From contig JBLNDG010000011.1 in NCBI GenBank assembly GCA_050261415.1, positions 1 to 32,123 on the forward strand: a stretch of 32,123 nucleotides of DNA, in the 5' to 3' direction. The notes beneath the pieces are model-generated. The model saw nothing but the letters and a program-made list of their open reading frames with translations. It did no database searches and was not told where the DNA came from. Both the position numbers and the translations under genes were made by a program. Shown in pieces: positions 21,403 through 32,009 of the stretch. Source of the stretch: JBLNDG01 sp050261415 (GTDB lineage Bacteria > Bacillota > Clostridia > Lutisporales > Lutisporaceae). The first letter of the stretch is position 1. Every line of letters begins with the position of its first letter.

Positions 21403-24400
21403 ATGAAAAGGTTTTTTCAAGGTACAAAAAAGTATTTATCGTTTTTGATGACGTTCGTAATAGTATTCTCATTGTTTTCCGGCGTGCTTGTTGTTCATGC
21501 GGCCCCCAGCATCAGCAATGTGCGCTTTGTCAGGACTATAGATCCTGTAACTAATGCATCGGAAGAGGTAGTGTACATATTCGGATCGGGCTTTGTAGAG
21601 CCGTTCGTAAGAGTTGGTGCAACAGGAACAATCCCTGCTACAATAAACAAGACATTATCCACCAGCTATACAATTGTAATTGATGATGCGGCAGCTCTTC
21701 AGGAAATGAAAGGCAAGGATAATATAATCAACGTTACTACTACTGAGAACGGAGTAACATCCAATACCAGTACAACCTTGAATCTTCAAGTCATACCTAC
21801 AATAGAGGGTGTCTCGAAATCCAAGGCATATGTAGGTACACCTCTTCTCATAGCAGGAAGCCAATTCAAGGCACTGGACAGCAGCGATGCCAACTATGAT
21901 GCAAGCTTCAGCAACAGCTTATTTATAGCCGGTACTCAATATAACCTGGATACTGAATGCGATATAACTGACGACAGTATTTCAATAAACTCCGTAAAAT
22001 CACCGAATGATTACGGAGTATCTGATATAAGGATAGAAAGAAGGAAAACCGGAAACGAAATCATCACAATATACAAGAGCAGCATAACTGTTGTTAACCA
22101 GATGACGGGGATTGTAGTAGAAAGGGTTGACCCAAACTCCGGACCAAAGAATAAAAAGAATATAGTAAGTATATATGGAGCAGATGGCTTCAGCAATTTC
22201 ACCAGTGATATGAGAATATTTGTAGAAGGCAATGAGGGTGTCAACAAAGGCGTTATAACAAACAATTCCGGAGAAGTTATAGGAGTATCCTTTGAGCTTC
22301 CTACAAGAAGCATGGCAGGTACTGTGGACCTGGTCATAAGTTCCAGGAATCTTAGCAGCGAGTTTACCATACCAAGCGCTTTTGTATACCTGGATATAGG
22401 GAATACCCTGACCATTGACGCTGATGGAGTAAACCCCAATTTCAAGAAGGAAACGGAACACAAGATCGTAGAGATAAAAGGCCGTAATATAGGGTTCTTC
22501 AACGGGATAGGCTATGACAAAGTCAGTAATGTAGTTACCGCTCCTACTCTTATAAGATATGACAAATACAGGGACTATACAAACTTCGACGACAGAAATT
22601 ACTACAAAGTCAAATATACGGGCAAATATAACGATACTGATGATATTACAATCATAAGACAGTTCAGGGTAATTATCGACGGAGATGCAACGGTTGTGGA
22701 CTCGGTTTATGACCCGGCTTATGAGCCGGTGTTCGATTTAAGCAAGGATATAATATATGTCAGTCCAATTGACGTAAACCTTGATCCCAATGAACCCAAA
22801 AGTGTTGATGTATCTATCCAGACAATAACTACAATTTTTAAGGAAATAAGTTCAACGAATATGCAGTTAATATACAACAGGACAGAAGAATACCAGCTGA
22901 AGGATGGTTTCACGTTCATACCGGATGAAGTATCTCCTGCCATCACAGCTGTTACCCCTGGATATGGACCGAGTGATAAGGAAATATATATGACAATAAC
23001 CGGGACAAGCTTTCAAGTGCTGGAAACCGGGGCAGGACCCAAGGTTAAAGTCGGCGACAGGTTCTGTACCGATGTAAAGGTATATGACGATAAAAACAAA
23101 GCGGTGGATGGCAAAATCATAACCCTTGGAACTAAAATCAAGTGCAAGCTGCCTCCGGGTACCAGGACTGACGGAGCTGTAAATGTAATTGTAATCAACC
23201 CAAGCGGCGGACAGAAAACCTTGTCAAACGGATTCGAATTCAGGAATCCGGTTTCCACAAGAGTAGTAACTATAACAAGTGTCAAAAATTCTTATGCAGA
23301 CATGCGGGGAGGCATCATAAGCGGAGAAACTGTAGTAATTACAGGCGAAAACTTCGATACTTCCGTGGATAATAATCCAAGGGTGCTTATTACAATAGAC
23401 GGAGAAAAAGCAACAATTATCGGTAAGGTATCCTCTGACGGCAAGACTGTTACTGTCATCCCGCCACCCGGTACTGTGCCCGGAATGACAAAGCTGCAAA
23501 TAATCAATCAAGACGGCTCCATGGCAAGCGCAGATTTTGAGTACAAGCTTATAACATCGAATCCAAAGATTACGAGTATTGTACCAATAAAGGGCGGGAA
23601 CGGCACAAAGCTTATTATAAAGGGTGAAGACTTTATTCTGCCGGACAGCAGTGTTGAATACAATGATCCGAAGAGGAAAGGCTCTGTAGTATTGTTGGAG
23701 GGGATGGAGCTCAACGCATACAAATATACATCCATGGGACAGATAACAGATAACGGTACCAACAGCATATACTATGACGGCCAATACGATCCGGACGGAA
23801 ATCCTGCTACGAACAATTCATACTATCTGAACGGCCATATGGTAGAGGTGCAAGATTTAACAACAATATATGTAGACATACCTGACAGGTTCTATAGTTA
23901 TGCTGGAGACGGAAGTCCGGCTCCTTACCTTGAATGGGCTCAGATACCTCTCGGCTCCCTGAAGGTTGAAGTATTGAATCCTGATGGAGCAAAGTCAAAG
24001 GAGGATATAAGATTTAACTATATGAATCCCTCAACCGCCCCAACCATCAGCAGCATCAACCCGGACAGCGGTTCTGTAGACGGCGGGACAGTTGTTACCA
24101 TTATAGGCTCTGATTTCAGGCAGGATGAGCTAGAGGTATATTTCGGTTCTGAAAAATCTGAAGATGTACAATTCGTTAATTCCGGAATGCTGAGAGCATT
24201 GGTACCTGAATATCCTTACCCTCTTCCAAGCGGGAAGGATGAAATTATAGTACCTGTTATGGTTGTTAATTATGATGGCGGAACAGCAGTCTACTATGAT
24301 AAGGTTGCGGGAAGGGGCTTCAAGTATAGAGTCCCTGGAAGCCATCCTGTAATTACGTCAATAACACCTGACACAGGCTCTGCAGCGGGAGGAGACTCGG

Positions 24401-27357
24401 TGATCATAAAAGGGCTTGACTTCAGAAGATCGCCGGATATGTCTCCGGAGGGGCTTCCCAAGGTATACTTCAATGGGAAGGAAGCTGCTGTGACATGGCC
24501 TGACGATTCCAAGGTCAGCGTTCAGAGCCTGGGAGTAACGACACCCTCCAGCCTGGTCTCCGGACCTGTGGATGTGGTGCTGGTTAATTACGACTCAGGT
24601 ACTTACACCTACAAGAGTTTCAACTATACAAAATCCAGACCAAGTATAACAAGTGTAATGCCCGATTATATCAGCAAGCTGGGTAATATAAATGTGCAGA
24701 TAAATGGGAGCGGCTTCCGCCAAGGGGGTACAAGCGAACTATTTACAGGTACTGCAGAAAAAGTGAACAGGCATAACGGTGCAGGCTCAAATGCTGCAGA
24801 TGCGATTGATACGATAGTAACTTTTGGTGATGAATCCACAAAGGATCAGAAGATGATTGACACGGTAGTTGGACCGTATTATGCAACGATAGATGGCCTG
24901 CGGTTCGATGCCAGCCTTGTTTCAGCGGTTCCCGAGCAGGTACATGTGAAGATATCCTTGGCTTCTGACGACACTCATACTGCAATAAGCCGATACCATA
25001 CAGGGGCGGACGGCAGCAAGGTTTTTGATTCATATGCAGAAGACGATATAATTGTAGGCTCTTCTCACATGTTCATAATAAACCACAAAATGGATCTGGG
25101 AAGTGCAGACTCCTATGATGAAGGAATACTGGTAGAGACCACGCCGTCATCGGTTACTATAACAAGGAGAATTGCTCCTTACGCAAAGCTGATGATGAAG
25201 GCGGATGAGTCAAATGAATACAAGCAGGTGGATGCCAAATCCCCGCCTATAAATAGTATTGGGCAGAGGAACCTAAGTGTAATCAATGATGACGGGGGTT
25301 CTGCAGTAAGCCCGATTACAATAATGAATCCGGACAGCAGCCCTGTAATCACCAGCATAGATCCTAAGAACAAAGCAAGAAATATAAGTGATAAAATGAT
25401 TGTTGACTACAATCCGAACGATGTAAATGATTATTCCGAATTCTTCACTTTTGTACCCCTGGAAGGAGGCGCATTTATTACAATATCAGGATCCGACTTC
25501 AGGAGGAATGTGAAGGCTTACTTGAATGACAAGCAGTTGGAGATTGTATCAAAGAGTGCTAATGATGACCAGCTTGTAGTAAAAATACCTAAAGGAACCA
25601 ATGCAGATGTAGATAAGGATTATAGAATAGTGGTTGTGAACGAAGACGGGGGAACTTATGATTCAACGATGATGGCAAAGCCTCATTACATAAGGTATAT
25701 AGCCCCTGGAAGCAATAATCCGGTTATCTCAACGATAATCCCGGATAAATCCTCAAGCAGGGGAACCAATAATTGGATCTGGATAACCGGAAGCGGTTTC
25801 AAATCTCAGGTAAAAGTGCTCATTGACGGGGTGGAATGTGTTACCGAAAGAGCCGGAGAAGGCAGCCATGCGAGTATAACACTGCCGAATTATGAAAATA
25901 TATACGCCCGCGTTCCGGTGGGAATGACCCCCGGCAAGAAAACAGTACAGGTACAGAACCAGGATTACGGATTCGCTGAAGTAAAGGACGGGCTTACTAT
26001 AATTAGTACGCCTGAAATTACAAGGGTAATCGGTAAAGACGGTGAAGAGATCAATCCCCTGGTTTTATCCGTAGAGGGCGGAGAAACTATAAAGCTTGAA
26101 GGCATACAGTTCTATACAGGAGCAAGGGTAATAATAGGCGGTACTCTTAAGGCAAAATCCGAGCTTGCCCAAGGGGAAACAGGAATTGAAGGCTTAAATG
26201 TAAACAATGCAGAGATGGTAATAATAGGCGGAACACAGGCAGCGGATGTCAAGATTGAGGAGGATAATACTATAACCTTTACAGCTCCGAAGTTAAGTGT
26301 TGGAGAAACAAGCATAATAGTAATCAACAGCGACGGCGGCGTAAGCAATCAGATAACAGGTTCGTACGAGAAGCCTATGCCCGATGCTCCTGGGGGCATT
26401 ACCCTTGAAGCTGTTGACGGAGATACTTTGAAGCTGGAGTGGAACAAAATAGAAGGCACAGCCTATTATGAAATTTATCTCTCAACAAGCGAGGACGGGA
26501 AGGAGTCGCTTAACGGATACCAGTATTTGGGCAGCATAGTGCCGACAGAAATAAACCCTGACAAGCTAAGATATTTTATCGACGGATTGTCTCCCTCCAC
26601 ATGGTACAGCATAAAGCTGAAATCCGTCAATCTGTTCGGGGCATCCAACCTTTCAAAAGCTACTCCGTACAAGGAGACCATGGAATATGTCAAGATTACC
26701 TACTATGACTTGGGAGGCGACAGCATAGCCGGTATCGGGCAGAGCGATCAGTATATTGTGGATGGCAAAAAGGTTACATATTATGTAGGGGAGAATTCAG
26801 TAAGGGACAGTTCAGGCTTGTATGTAAACTTTGAGCAGCCTGCCTACGTGGCAATGGATTCGGGAACTATCGCTGTAAGCCTTAAGCTGATTGAAAAATA
26901 TCCCGACAGAAGTGTAAAAATCAATGATAAAGACGTGGAACTGAATATGCAGATGAGCAACCTTAATGTAAGTGAGGCTGAGGGGATCAGCAATTCCGAC
27001 AGGTATGACACAGCAATACGGGTAAGCATTGAAAAATCACTGGGCCCGGAGGGAGATGAGGTCAGGATAAAAACACCGAGGGGATATAGAGTGATTATGA
27101 ATCCTTTCGGCATAAATCTCAATCTTCAGGTAAAAAACGAAATTTCAAAAGTGAACAGCTTCAGCGGAGATATAAGTGTGATTCTAAAATATGCAGAATC
27201 CAAAAAGGCATTGTATCCCGGAGGAATATACATAGCTTATTATAACAACACAACAAAACGTGTAGAAATAGTTAATACACAGAATCTGACCGGCAGAGCC
27301 CAAAGCAGTATTTCAAAAGCAGGTAATTATGTGCTTATAGGGAAAATGGTTAAATAG
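21403..27357 (+). CDS. Large secreted surface protein with many IPT/TIG repeats and a fibronectin-III-like module
   Basis: A 1984-residue protein with a signal peptide (basic start, hydrophobic about 11-28, likely cleavage after VVHA). About a dozen IPT/TIG immunoglobulin-like repeats follow, recognisable from recurring openings such as ITSITPDTGSAAGG, ISSINPDSGSVDGG, then TIIGSDF or ITGSGF, and ends with VVNxDGG. From about residue 1660 a fibronectin-III-like domain appears (LKLEWNKIEGTAYYEIYLS), then a C-terminal beta-rich module of about 220 residues. No SLH domain, LPXTG motif, dockerin or C-terminal membrane anchor is visible, so attachment is unexplained. ATG 21403 follows GGAGGAG (21391-21397); GTG 21397 overlaps that site. 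Two SLH protein genes follow, suggesting a shared cell-envelope role. Adhesion or S-layer assembly is inference. Confidence 0.88.
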   Translation: MKRFFQGTKKYLSFLMTFVIVFSLFSGVLVVHAAPSISNVRFVRTIDPVTNASEEVVYIFGSGFVEPFVRVGATGTIPATINKTLSTSYTIVIDDAAALQEMKGKDNIINVTTTENGVTSNTSTTLNLQVIPTIEGVSKSKAYVGTPLLIAGSQFKALDSSDANYDASFSNSLFIAGTQYNLDTECDITDDSISINSVKSPNDYGVSDIRIERRKTGNEIITIYKSSITVVNQMTGIVVERVDPNSGPKNKKNIVSIYGADGFSNFTSDMRIFVEGNEGVNKGVITNNSGEVIGVSFELPTRSMAGTVDLVISSRNLSSEFTIPSAFVYLDIGNTLTIDADGVNPNFKKETEHKIVEIKGRNIGFFNGIGYDKVSNVVTAPTLIRYDKYRDYTNFDDRNYYKVKYTGKYNDTDDITIIRQFRVIIDGDATVVDSVYDPAYEPVFDLSKDIIYVSPIDVNLDPNEPKSVDVSIQTITTIFKEISSTNMQLIYNRTEEYQLKDGFTFIPDEVSPAITAVTPGYGPSDKEIYMTITGTSFQVLETGAGPKVKVGDRFCTDVKVYDDKNKAVDGKIITLGTKIKCKLPPGTRTDGAVNVIVINPSGGQKTLSNGFEFRNPVSTRVVTITSVKNSYADMRGGIISGETVVITGENFDTSVDNNPRVLITIDGEKATIIGKVSSDGKTVTVIPPPGTVPGMTKLQIINQDGSMASADFEYKLITSNPKITSIVPIKGGNGTKLIIKGEDFILPDSSVEYNDPKRKGSVVLLEGMELNAYKYTSMGQITDNGTNSIYYDGQYDPDGNPATNNSYYLNGHMVEVQDLTTIYVDIPDRFYSYAGDGSPAPYLEWAQIPLGSLKVEVLNPDGAKSKEDIRFNYMNPSTAPTISSINPDSGSVDGGTVVTIIGSDFRQDELEVYFGSEKSEDVQFVNSGMLRALVPEYPYPLPSGKDEIIVPVMVVNYDGGTAVYYDKVAGRGFKYRVPGSHPVITSITPDTGSAAGGDSVIIKGLDFRRSPDMSPEGLPKVYFNGKEAAVTWPDDSKVSVQSLGVTTPSSLVSGPVDVVLVNYDSGTYTYKSFNYTKSRPSITSVMPDYISKLGNINVQINGSGFRQGGTSELFTGTAEKVNRHNGAGSNAADAIDTIVTFGDESTKDQKMIDTVVGPYYATIDGLRFDASLVSAVPEQVHVKISLASDDTHTAISRYHTGADGSKVFDSYAEDDIIVGSSHMFIINHKMDLGSADSYDEGILVETTPSSVTITRRIAPYAKLMMKADESNEYKQVDAKSPPINSIGQRNLSVINDDGGSAVSPITIMNPDSSPVITSIDPKNKARNISDKMIVDYNPNDVNDYSEFFTFVPLEGGAFITISGSDFRRNVKAYLNDKQLEIVSKSANDDQLVVKIPKGTNADVDKDYRIVVVNEDGGTYDSTMMAKPHYIRYIAPGSNNPVISTIIPDKSSSRGTNNWIWITGSGFKSQVKVLIDGVECVTERAGEGSHASITLPNYENIYARVPVGMTPGKKTVQVQNQDYGFAEVKDGLTIISTPEITRVIGKDGEEINPLVLSVEGGETIKLEGIQFYTGARVIIGGTLKAKSELAQGETGIEGLNVNNAEMVIIGGTQAADVKIEEDNTITFTAPKLSVGETSIIVINSDGGVSNQITGSYEKPMPDAPGGITLEAVDGDTLKLEWNKIEGTAYYEIYLSTSEDGKESLNGYQYLGSIVPTEINPDKLRYFIDGLSPSTWYSIKLKSVNLFGASNLSKATPYKETMEYVKITYYDLGGDSIAGIGQSDQYIVDGKKVTYYVGENSVRDSSGLYVNFEQPAYVAMDSGTIAVSLKLIEKYPDRSVKINDKDVELNMQMSNLNVSEAEGISNSDRYDTAIRVSIEKSLGPEGDEVRIKTPRGYRVIMNPFGINLNLQVKNEISKVNSFSGDISVILKYAESKKALYPGGIYIAYYNNTTKRVEIVNTQNLTGRAQSSISKAGNYVLIGKMVK

Positions 27358-27368
27358 ACCTGCAATGC

Positions 27369-27480
27369 AGGACCGGATAACACTGAAGACACTGAAATCC
27401 ACCGAAGACACGGCTGGGAATAAAAAGATTAATGAATGGATAATAGAAACATCCGTGTGTTCTGTGTTACCCGTACCCTT
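27369..27480 (+). repeat. Nonamer-ended intergenic element, plus orientation (copy 5)
   Basis: The left arm contains ATAACACTGAAGACACTGAA, the middle ends in AATGAATGGATAATAG, and the right arm contains ATCCGTGTGTTCTGTGTTAC. The first 80-90 bases are nearly identical to the copy at 32010. It separates the IPT gene from the first SLH gene and is open in the downstream reading frame, artificially lengthening that ORF. Confidence 0.8.
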
Positions 27481-27508
27481 AAGTCAAAAAGTTGAGGATG
27501 TGATTTTG

Positions 27509-30500
27509 ATGAATCGTAAAAAAAGAACAATTTCATATGTACTAACGCTCGTATTAGTTCTTAACACCCTTTCGTTTCCTACCTACGGAGCCGATACAAC
27601 ATATTCCGGGGTTCCGTCGGGACAGGCACTTATAGAAAACGGATCCTTTAAAGACATAAAAGGGAATGCCAACTCTGAAGATATAATGAAAATGAGTGTT
27701 TACTCCATAGTCAGGGAATACGGATCAAACACATACCGTCCAAATCAGGCTGCCACAAAGCAGGATATGCTGGCTGCACTGGTAAGGGCAATCGGCAAAC
27801 AGGAAGAAGCCGTAAAGCAAGGGGAAACGCTAAAGCTTGCAAATCCTTCCTTGAACCCGGTAAACGCATACTTGATGGGACATATGCAGGTCGCCCAAAG
27901 CAGCGGTATTGTAAATCAATCGGAAATCGGCACAGCCTCAACACTTACAGATCAGGAGAAAGCGCAGATAAAGGCTGAAGCAGATAAGGCGAAAAAGACA
28001 AACTGGAAAATGACTAAAGCACAATATGACCAATTAGTGAAACAACTACAGGATGAAAGGTCTTACCAGAAAGCCTTCAGAGTTCCCGTCACAAGGGAGG
28101 AAGCTGCATTATGGATAGCCAGAGCATTGCAATTCCAACCTGTTACAGGGGAGGAAATGAAAAATGTATTCAGCTATAAAGACTGGAACTCAATAAAGAC
28201 AGAAAACCTTCCTTATATAGAAGAAGTGCTCAAAAGAGGAATAATGAAAGGAACATCAGGCAACTTTTCTCCCAAGGGTACTATTACAAGGGGTGAAATG
28301 GCTGCAATAATGAGTGCAGTGGCGGATCAATCCCTTGCGTCCCTGGGGTACACCAAGGGCTTTGGAAAGGTAGCCGATGTGAGCGTTGCAAAGGACTTTG
28401 AAGCACCTACAAATACATATACTACAAGCATTGCCATAGAAACTCCCGCTTCCGGGACGTTTAATGTCAATGTCCGCAAAAAGAGCGGGGTAAGCTCTTC
28501 GAACCAGGAGGCTGTTCCTGTAATAAAAGACGGAAAATTGGGAGATGAAACACTGGTTTCGGAGGGAGACATCGTCGAATACACATTGACTAAGGATAAT
28601 AAGGTGTTATTGCTGCAAGCAGCCAAGCTAAAAGAAGTGGACGGCATTTTCGTGGTGTATGACCCCAAGCAGAACACGGTGCAGATGACGGATAAGAGCA
28701 ATAATACTTATTTTCTGAAGGTAATGCCGGATTCGGTAATAAAAGCCCAGACAGACCCGGTAGATGTAGGACGCATTGAACCGGGAAGTTCGGCAAAAGC
28801 AATTTATGCCAACAACATGTTAAAAGCTCTTACGGTAGAAATACCTCCCGAGCTAATAAGCGGAAGTGAGATGCCTGTAAAGATTCTATATGCCGATACC
28901 TTGGGAAATGTAATCAAGGTAGCGGATGAATACGATAACAAGCAGTATCTTGAGCTCGCTGATAATGTTGCAGTATATATAAACGGAAAGCTGCAGGGTA
29001 TAGATGCAATAGGCTTTGACCAGGATGCAGTAGTGCGTGTGCTAAACGGCAAAGTCTGCGAGGTAAGTGTAATTACCGATATGCAGAACGAAGACGACTA
29101 CCACGATACAGTATTTACGGCACAGGTAAAGGATGTAGATTCAAGCGGCATCACTCTTATCAAGGACAGTGACCCGGGAAAAGCCGAGCTGTATACAATT
29201 GACGCCAATGCTCCGGTAATAAAGGATAAGAATTCTGTCAGCCCATCCGTCTTAAGGCAGGGTGACCGGGTGAAGGTTTATCTGAACACCTCCAATGACA
29301 AGCATATAACAAAGCTTGAGGTGCAGGGCGAAGGGCTGAAAGTGGAAAAGGTCTATAAGGGAGATATAAAGGACGTAGTGGAAGAAACAGGTGAAGTGAT
29401 ATTGTCCAATGTCTATTCGTATAGATTCTACGGCTGGGTGAAAGAGGGAGACTATATCAAATATAAGCTGTCTGACAATGCGGAACTGTACAAAAACGGT
29501 TACCCGATGAGCAAGGATCAGCTTAAGGATAATATCGGGAAATCCATATACGCCGCTTCAAAGAAGAACTATGGTTCCGAAGAGCTTGTAAAAGCGGTTT
29601 TCAAGGATGGATACGAGGATACACTGAACAAAGGGATTCAAGATGTGAAGTGGACTACGAAACAGATGACCCTTTCCGATGGCAGGGTGCTGGGGTTCAA
29701 TGACGGTTCGATCGTGATAAAGGATGGAAGACTCTTAGATTCAGCATACCTGGGAAATGATGCGAATGCCTTCATCATACAGAATAAATCGGCCTCAGGA
29801 GTGAATACGGCGCCTGTAATAAACCTTGACGGTTTCAATGATTTTTCAAATTACACCATAACAAGAGGATACATATATGATATAGGTGAAGATTATTATG
29901 CAGTTGAGAATACTTACACATTATTGAACAACCAATGGTCGGAAAGCGGTAACAAGACCTATCTGTTCAGTAATGAGACTTCCATATACGACTATGTGTT
30001 TGACAAAGCTGCAGTTACTCCTGATAAATTTGCAGAAAGCAGGTACAAGCCATACAAATATCTATGGCCGAATTACAGAACCGCAGGAACGGGAGCCGAT
30101 TATCATGATCCGGAAGATGAGTACCACTATGACTATGAGAATAAAAAAGGCAGCAGCAAGTACCATGAGCATATTTTGACTTATACGATTTCTGATGAGA
30201 ATGGTAATGCACAGGGTGTATATATGTTTAAGAAGGACAAGGATTCCTTCAAGCCTGATCCGGTATTTGCGGAAAGATTGGCGTCAGGTGTGCTGAACAG
30301 CATAGATGTTGCAAATGATATTATTTCACTGAAGGATGCAAGGGAATATAGCGCTGCGTATGGTGAGTGGAGACCGGTAATGGCCAATGTCACTGTTTCA
30401 ACCGAAAAAGCCTTTGTGTTTAAGGGCGGAAAACAGATACAACTGTCGGAGCTCAATCCGCAGGATAATCTAAATATTATATCCCAGGATGGATATGCAC

Positions 30501-30523
30501 TGCTGATTCTTGTGCAGGAGTAG
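27509..30523 (+). CDS. SLH-domain cell-surface protein, 1004 residues
   Basis: A secreted protein with a signal peptide (MNRKKR, then hydrophobic to about residue 28). The N-terminal part has S-layer homology domains that bind secondary cell-wall polymer: one at about 46-98 (FKDIKGN to LVRAIG), a second at about 116-211 interrupted by a Lys/Ala-rich helical insert near 150-195, and a third at about 221-275 (YIEEVLKRGIMKG, NFSPKGTITRGEMAAIM). The remaining 730 residues are beta-rich without a family I recognise. The ATG at 27509 is preferred, with GAGG at 27494-27497. An upstream in-frame ATG at 27365 would translate the intergenic repeat and displace the signal peptide. The next gene starts 10 bases after the stop. 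Confidence 0.87.
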   Translation: MNRKKRTISYVLTLVLVLNTLSFPTYGADTTYSGVPSGQALIENGSFKDIKGNANSEDIMKMSVYSIVREYGSNTYRPNQAATKQDMLAALVRAIGKQEEAVKQGETLKLANPSLNPVNAYLMGHMQVAQSSGIVNQSEIGTASTLTDQEKAQIKAEADKAKKTNWKMTKAQYDQLVKQLQDERSYQKAFRVPVTREEAALWIARALQFQPVTGEEMKNVFSYKDWNSIKTENLPYIEEVLKRGIMKGTSGNFSPKGTITRGEMAAIMSAVADQSLASLGYTKGFGKVADVSVAKDFEAPTNTYTTSIAIETPASGTFNVNVRKKSGVSSSNQEAVPVIKDGKLGDETLVSEGDIVEYTLTKDNKVLLLQAAKLKEVDGIFVVYDPKQNTVQMTDKSNNTYFLKVMPDSVIKAQTDPVDVGRIEPGSSAKAIYANNMLKALTVEIPPELISGSEMPVKILYADTLGNVIKVADEYDNKQYLELADNVAVYINGKLQGIDAIGFDQDAVVRVLNGKVCEVSVITDMQNEDDYHDTVFTAQVKDVDSSGITLIKDSDPGKAELYTIDANAPVIKDKNSVSPSVLRQGDRVKVYLNTSNDKHITKLEVQGEGLKVEKVYKGDIKDVVEETGEVILSNVYSYRFYGWVKEGDYIKYKLSDNAELYKNGYPMSKDQLKDNIGKSIYAASKKNYGSEELVKAVFKDGYEDTLNKGIQDVKWTTKQMTLSDGRVLGFNDGSIVIKDGRLLDSAYLGNDANAFIIQNKSASGVNTAPVINLDGFNDFSNYTITRGYIYDIGEDYYAVENTYTLLNNQWSESGNKTYLFSNETSIYDYVFDKAAVTPDKFAESRYKPYKYLWPNYRTAGTGADYHDPEDEYHYDYENKKGSSKYHEHILTYTISDENGNAQGVYMFKKDKDSFKPDPVFAERLASGVLNSIDVANDIISLKDAREYSAAYGEWRPVMANVTVSTEKAFVFKGGKQIQLSELNPQDNLNIISQDGYALLILVQE

Positions 30524-30533
30524 AGGTGTTTAT

Positions 30534-32009
30534 ATGAAAAAGCTGGTCGTAACAATTATAATTTTATATTCCATAAGCATCATGGTATCTGCTGCTCCCG
30601 GATATGAGCCCGGAATATTGGGAGACATTACTCCGAAGAAAAACGAGTACCGGTACAGCGAGGTTGTCTTTGTATCCGGTGAGCCTATACAGCTTGAAGG
30701 CACAGTAAAGATAAGCAGCGACAGTAAAGGGAGCAAGACTACATTGGAATACAAGCTTGCCAATACCGCAAAGAATGCGAAACTTGATAGAAAAATGATT
30801 TATACCAACACTCAGGATACTCAGGAACTGGCGGGTCAAACAACATATAAAAGCAGCGTTGACCCCAAGTTTTCTGAAACAATACAAATCGGAAGCGATA
30901 AATACACTCTGACGGATTACCTTTTCAGCGGTTCCGGTATTACCCATGATAAAACATTGATAAAATACCTGGTTTCAAATTGGAACGGCAGGAAAGTGTA
31001 TTCAAAGAACGACGGGATAGGAGAGGTAGTAATAGATATCAGCTCTGAGCAATACGGATACAACAATTATTGGGGCTCAACCGAGACTGCGTTTATTAAG
31101 AATTCGATAACCTACATGTACAAGAAAAGTCTGACAGATGCAGAGTATAAGGAAGAATACGGAACTGCGGAATATGCAGTGTCCGCTTCAGCTTTGAAGA
31201 CTATGCAGTATGTATTGAATGATCCCCTTGACATAAGCTTCAAGGGAGGCTATATAATAAAGGAAGGAAAGGAGAACATTATATCCTACTTATATGATTT
31301 GCCGCAATTCAGTTCAGGGACGCCAAACGGCAAAAGGAACAAAGGCAAGGACAGCTTGAAGATTGATACAGTTCCGACACAAGCAAGGCTTCTTGCCCCG
31401 TATATAAAGGACATTGCGGCGAACTATTGGGCTGCTGAGGACATAAGAAAGGTAACTTCCATGGATATAATCAGCATGGCCGGCAGTGATTATTTCAGGC
31501 CGTTGAGCTTTATGAGCAGGGCAGAATTTGCAAAAGCCGTGATTAAATCTTCGGATTTGGCAGGGACCGGACAGCGGAGGACAAATACCCGTGAGCAGTA
31601 TTTTGCCGATGTGGAAAGCAATCACCCATATGCTGACTATATCAACAGAATTTTCGCTGCAGGCATAATGGATGGTGTAAGCAAGGGCAAATTTGCTCCG
31701 GATGAATACCTTACAAAAGCCGAGGCAGCGGCAATTCTTGTGAGAGCAATGGGGTTGGAGGATTCAGCAGATGAAAGCAGCGTAAAGACCCCTTTCAGTG
31801 ATGACAGCAAAGTACCTGCATGGGCAAAGAAATCCATTAACATTGCGCACCGTATGGGAATTATAACAGGAAACTCGGATAACGAGATTGAGGCGGACAA
31901 GGTAATGACAAGGGCGGAATGTGCCGCAATGATCAATAGGTTTATAAAATACCTGCAGTATGATATCAGGCAGGAATACAGGGAGAAGATAATTAATTTC
32001 GGAAGGTAG
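30534..32009 (+). CDS. SLH-domain cell-surface protein, 491 residues
   Basis: A secreted protein with a signal peptide ending near residue 20 (VSAAP). The N-terminal 280 residues are a beta-rich region of unknown function. Three C-terminal SLH domains lie at about 288-340 (AANYWAAEDIRKVTSMDIIS), 355-405 (YFADVESNHPYADYINRIF) and 419-475 (PFSDDSKVPAWAKKSIN), a normal triple SLH cell-wall anchor. ATG 30534 follows a GAGGTG site overlapping the end of the preceding gene; a GTG at 30510 lies inside that gene and would bury the signal peptide. The 10-base gap implies co-transcription with the larger SLH gene. SLH order is opposite in the two proteins (N-terminal versus C-terminal). Confidence 0.9.
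   Translation: MKKLVVTIIILYSISIMVSAAPGYEPGILGDITPKKNEYRYSEVVFVSGEPIQLEGTVKISSDSKGSKTTLEYKLANTAKNAKLDRKMIYTNTQDTQELAGQTTYKSSVDPKFSETIQIGSDKYTLTDYLFSGSGITHDKTLIKYLVSNWNGRKVYSKNDGIGEVVIDISSEQYGYNNYWGSTETAFIKNSITYMYKKSLTDAEYKEEYGTAEYAVSASALKTMQYVLNDPLDISFKGGYIIKEGKENIISYLYDLPQFSSGTPNGKRNKGKDSLKIDTVPTQARLLAPYIKDIAANYWAAEDIRKVTSMDIISMAGSDYFRPLSFMSRAEFAKAVIKSSDLAGTGQRRTNTREQYFADVESNHPYADYINRIFAAGIMDGVSKGKFAPDEYLTKAEAAAILVRAMGLEDSADESSVKTPFSDDSKVPAWAKKSINIAHRMGIITGNSDNEIEADKVMTRAECAAMINRFIKYLQYDIRQEYREKIINFGR

Noticed and set aside
23224..23784. Minus-strand 186-codon open frame within the IPT gene
   Set aside because: It is a shadow of the repetitive coding sequence on the other strand, with no ribosome site or recognisable domain.
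27365..27508. Longer N-terminus for the large SLH protein
   Set aside because: The extra 48 codons are a translation of an intergenic repeat and would put the signal peptide inside the protein.
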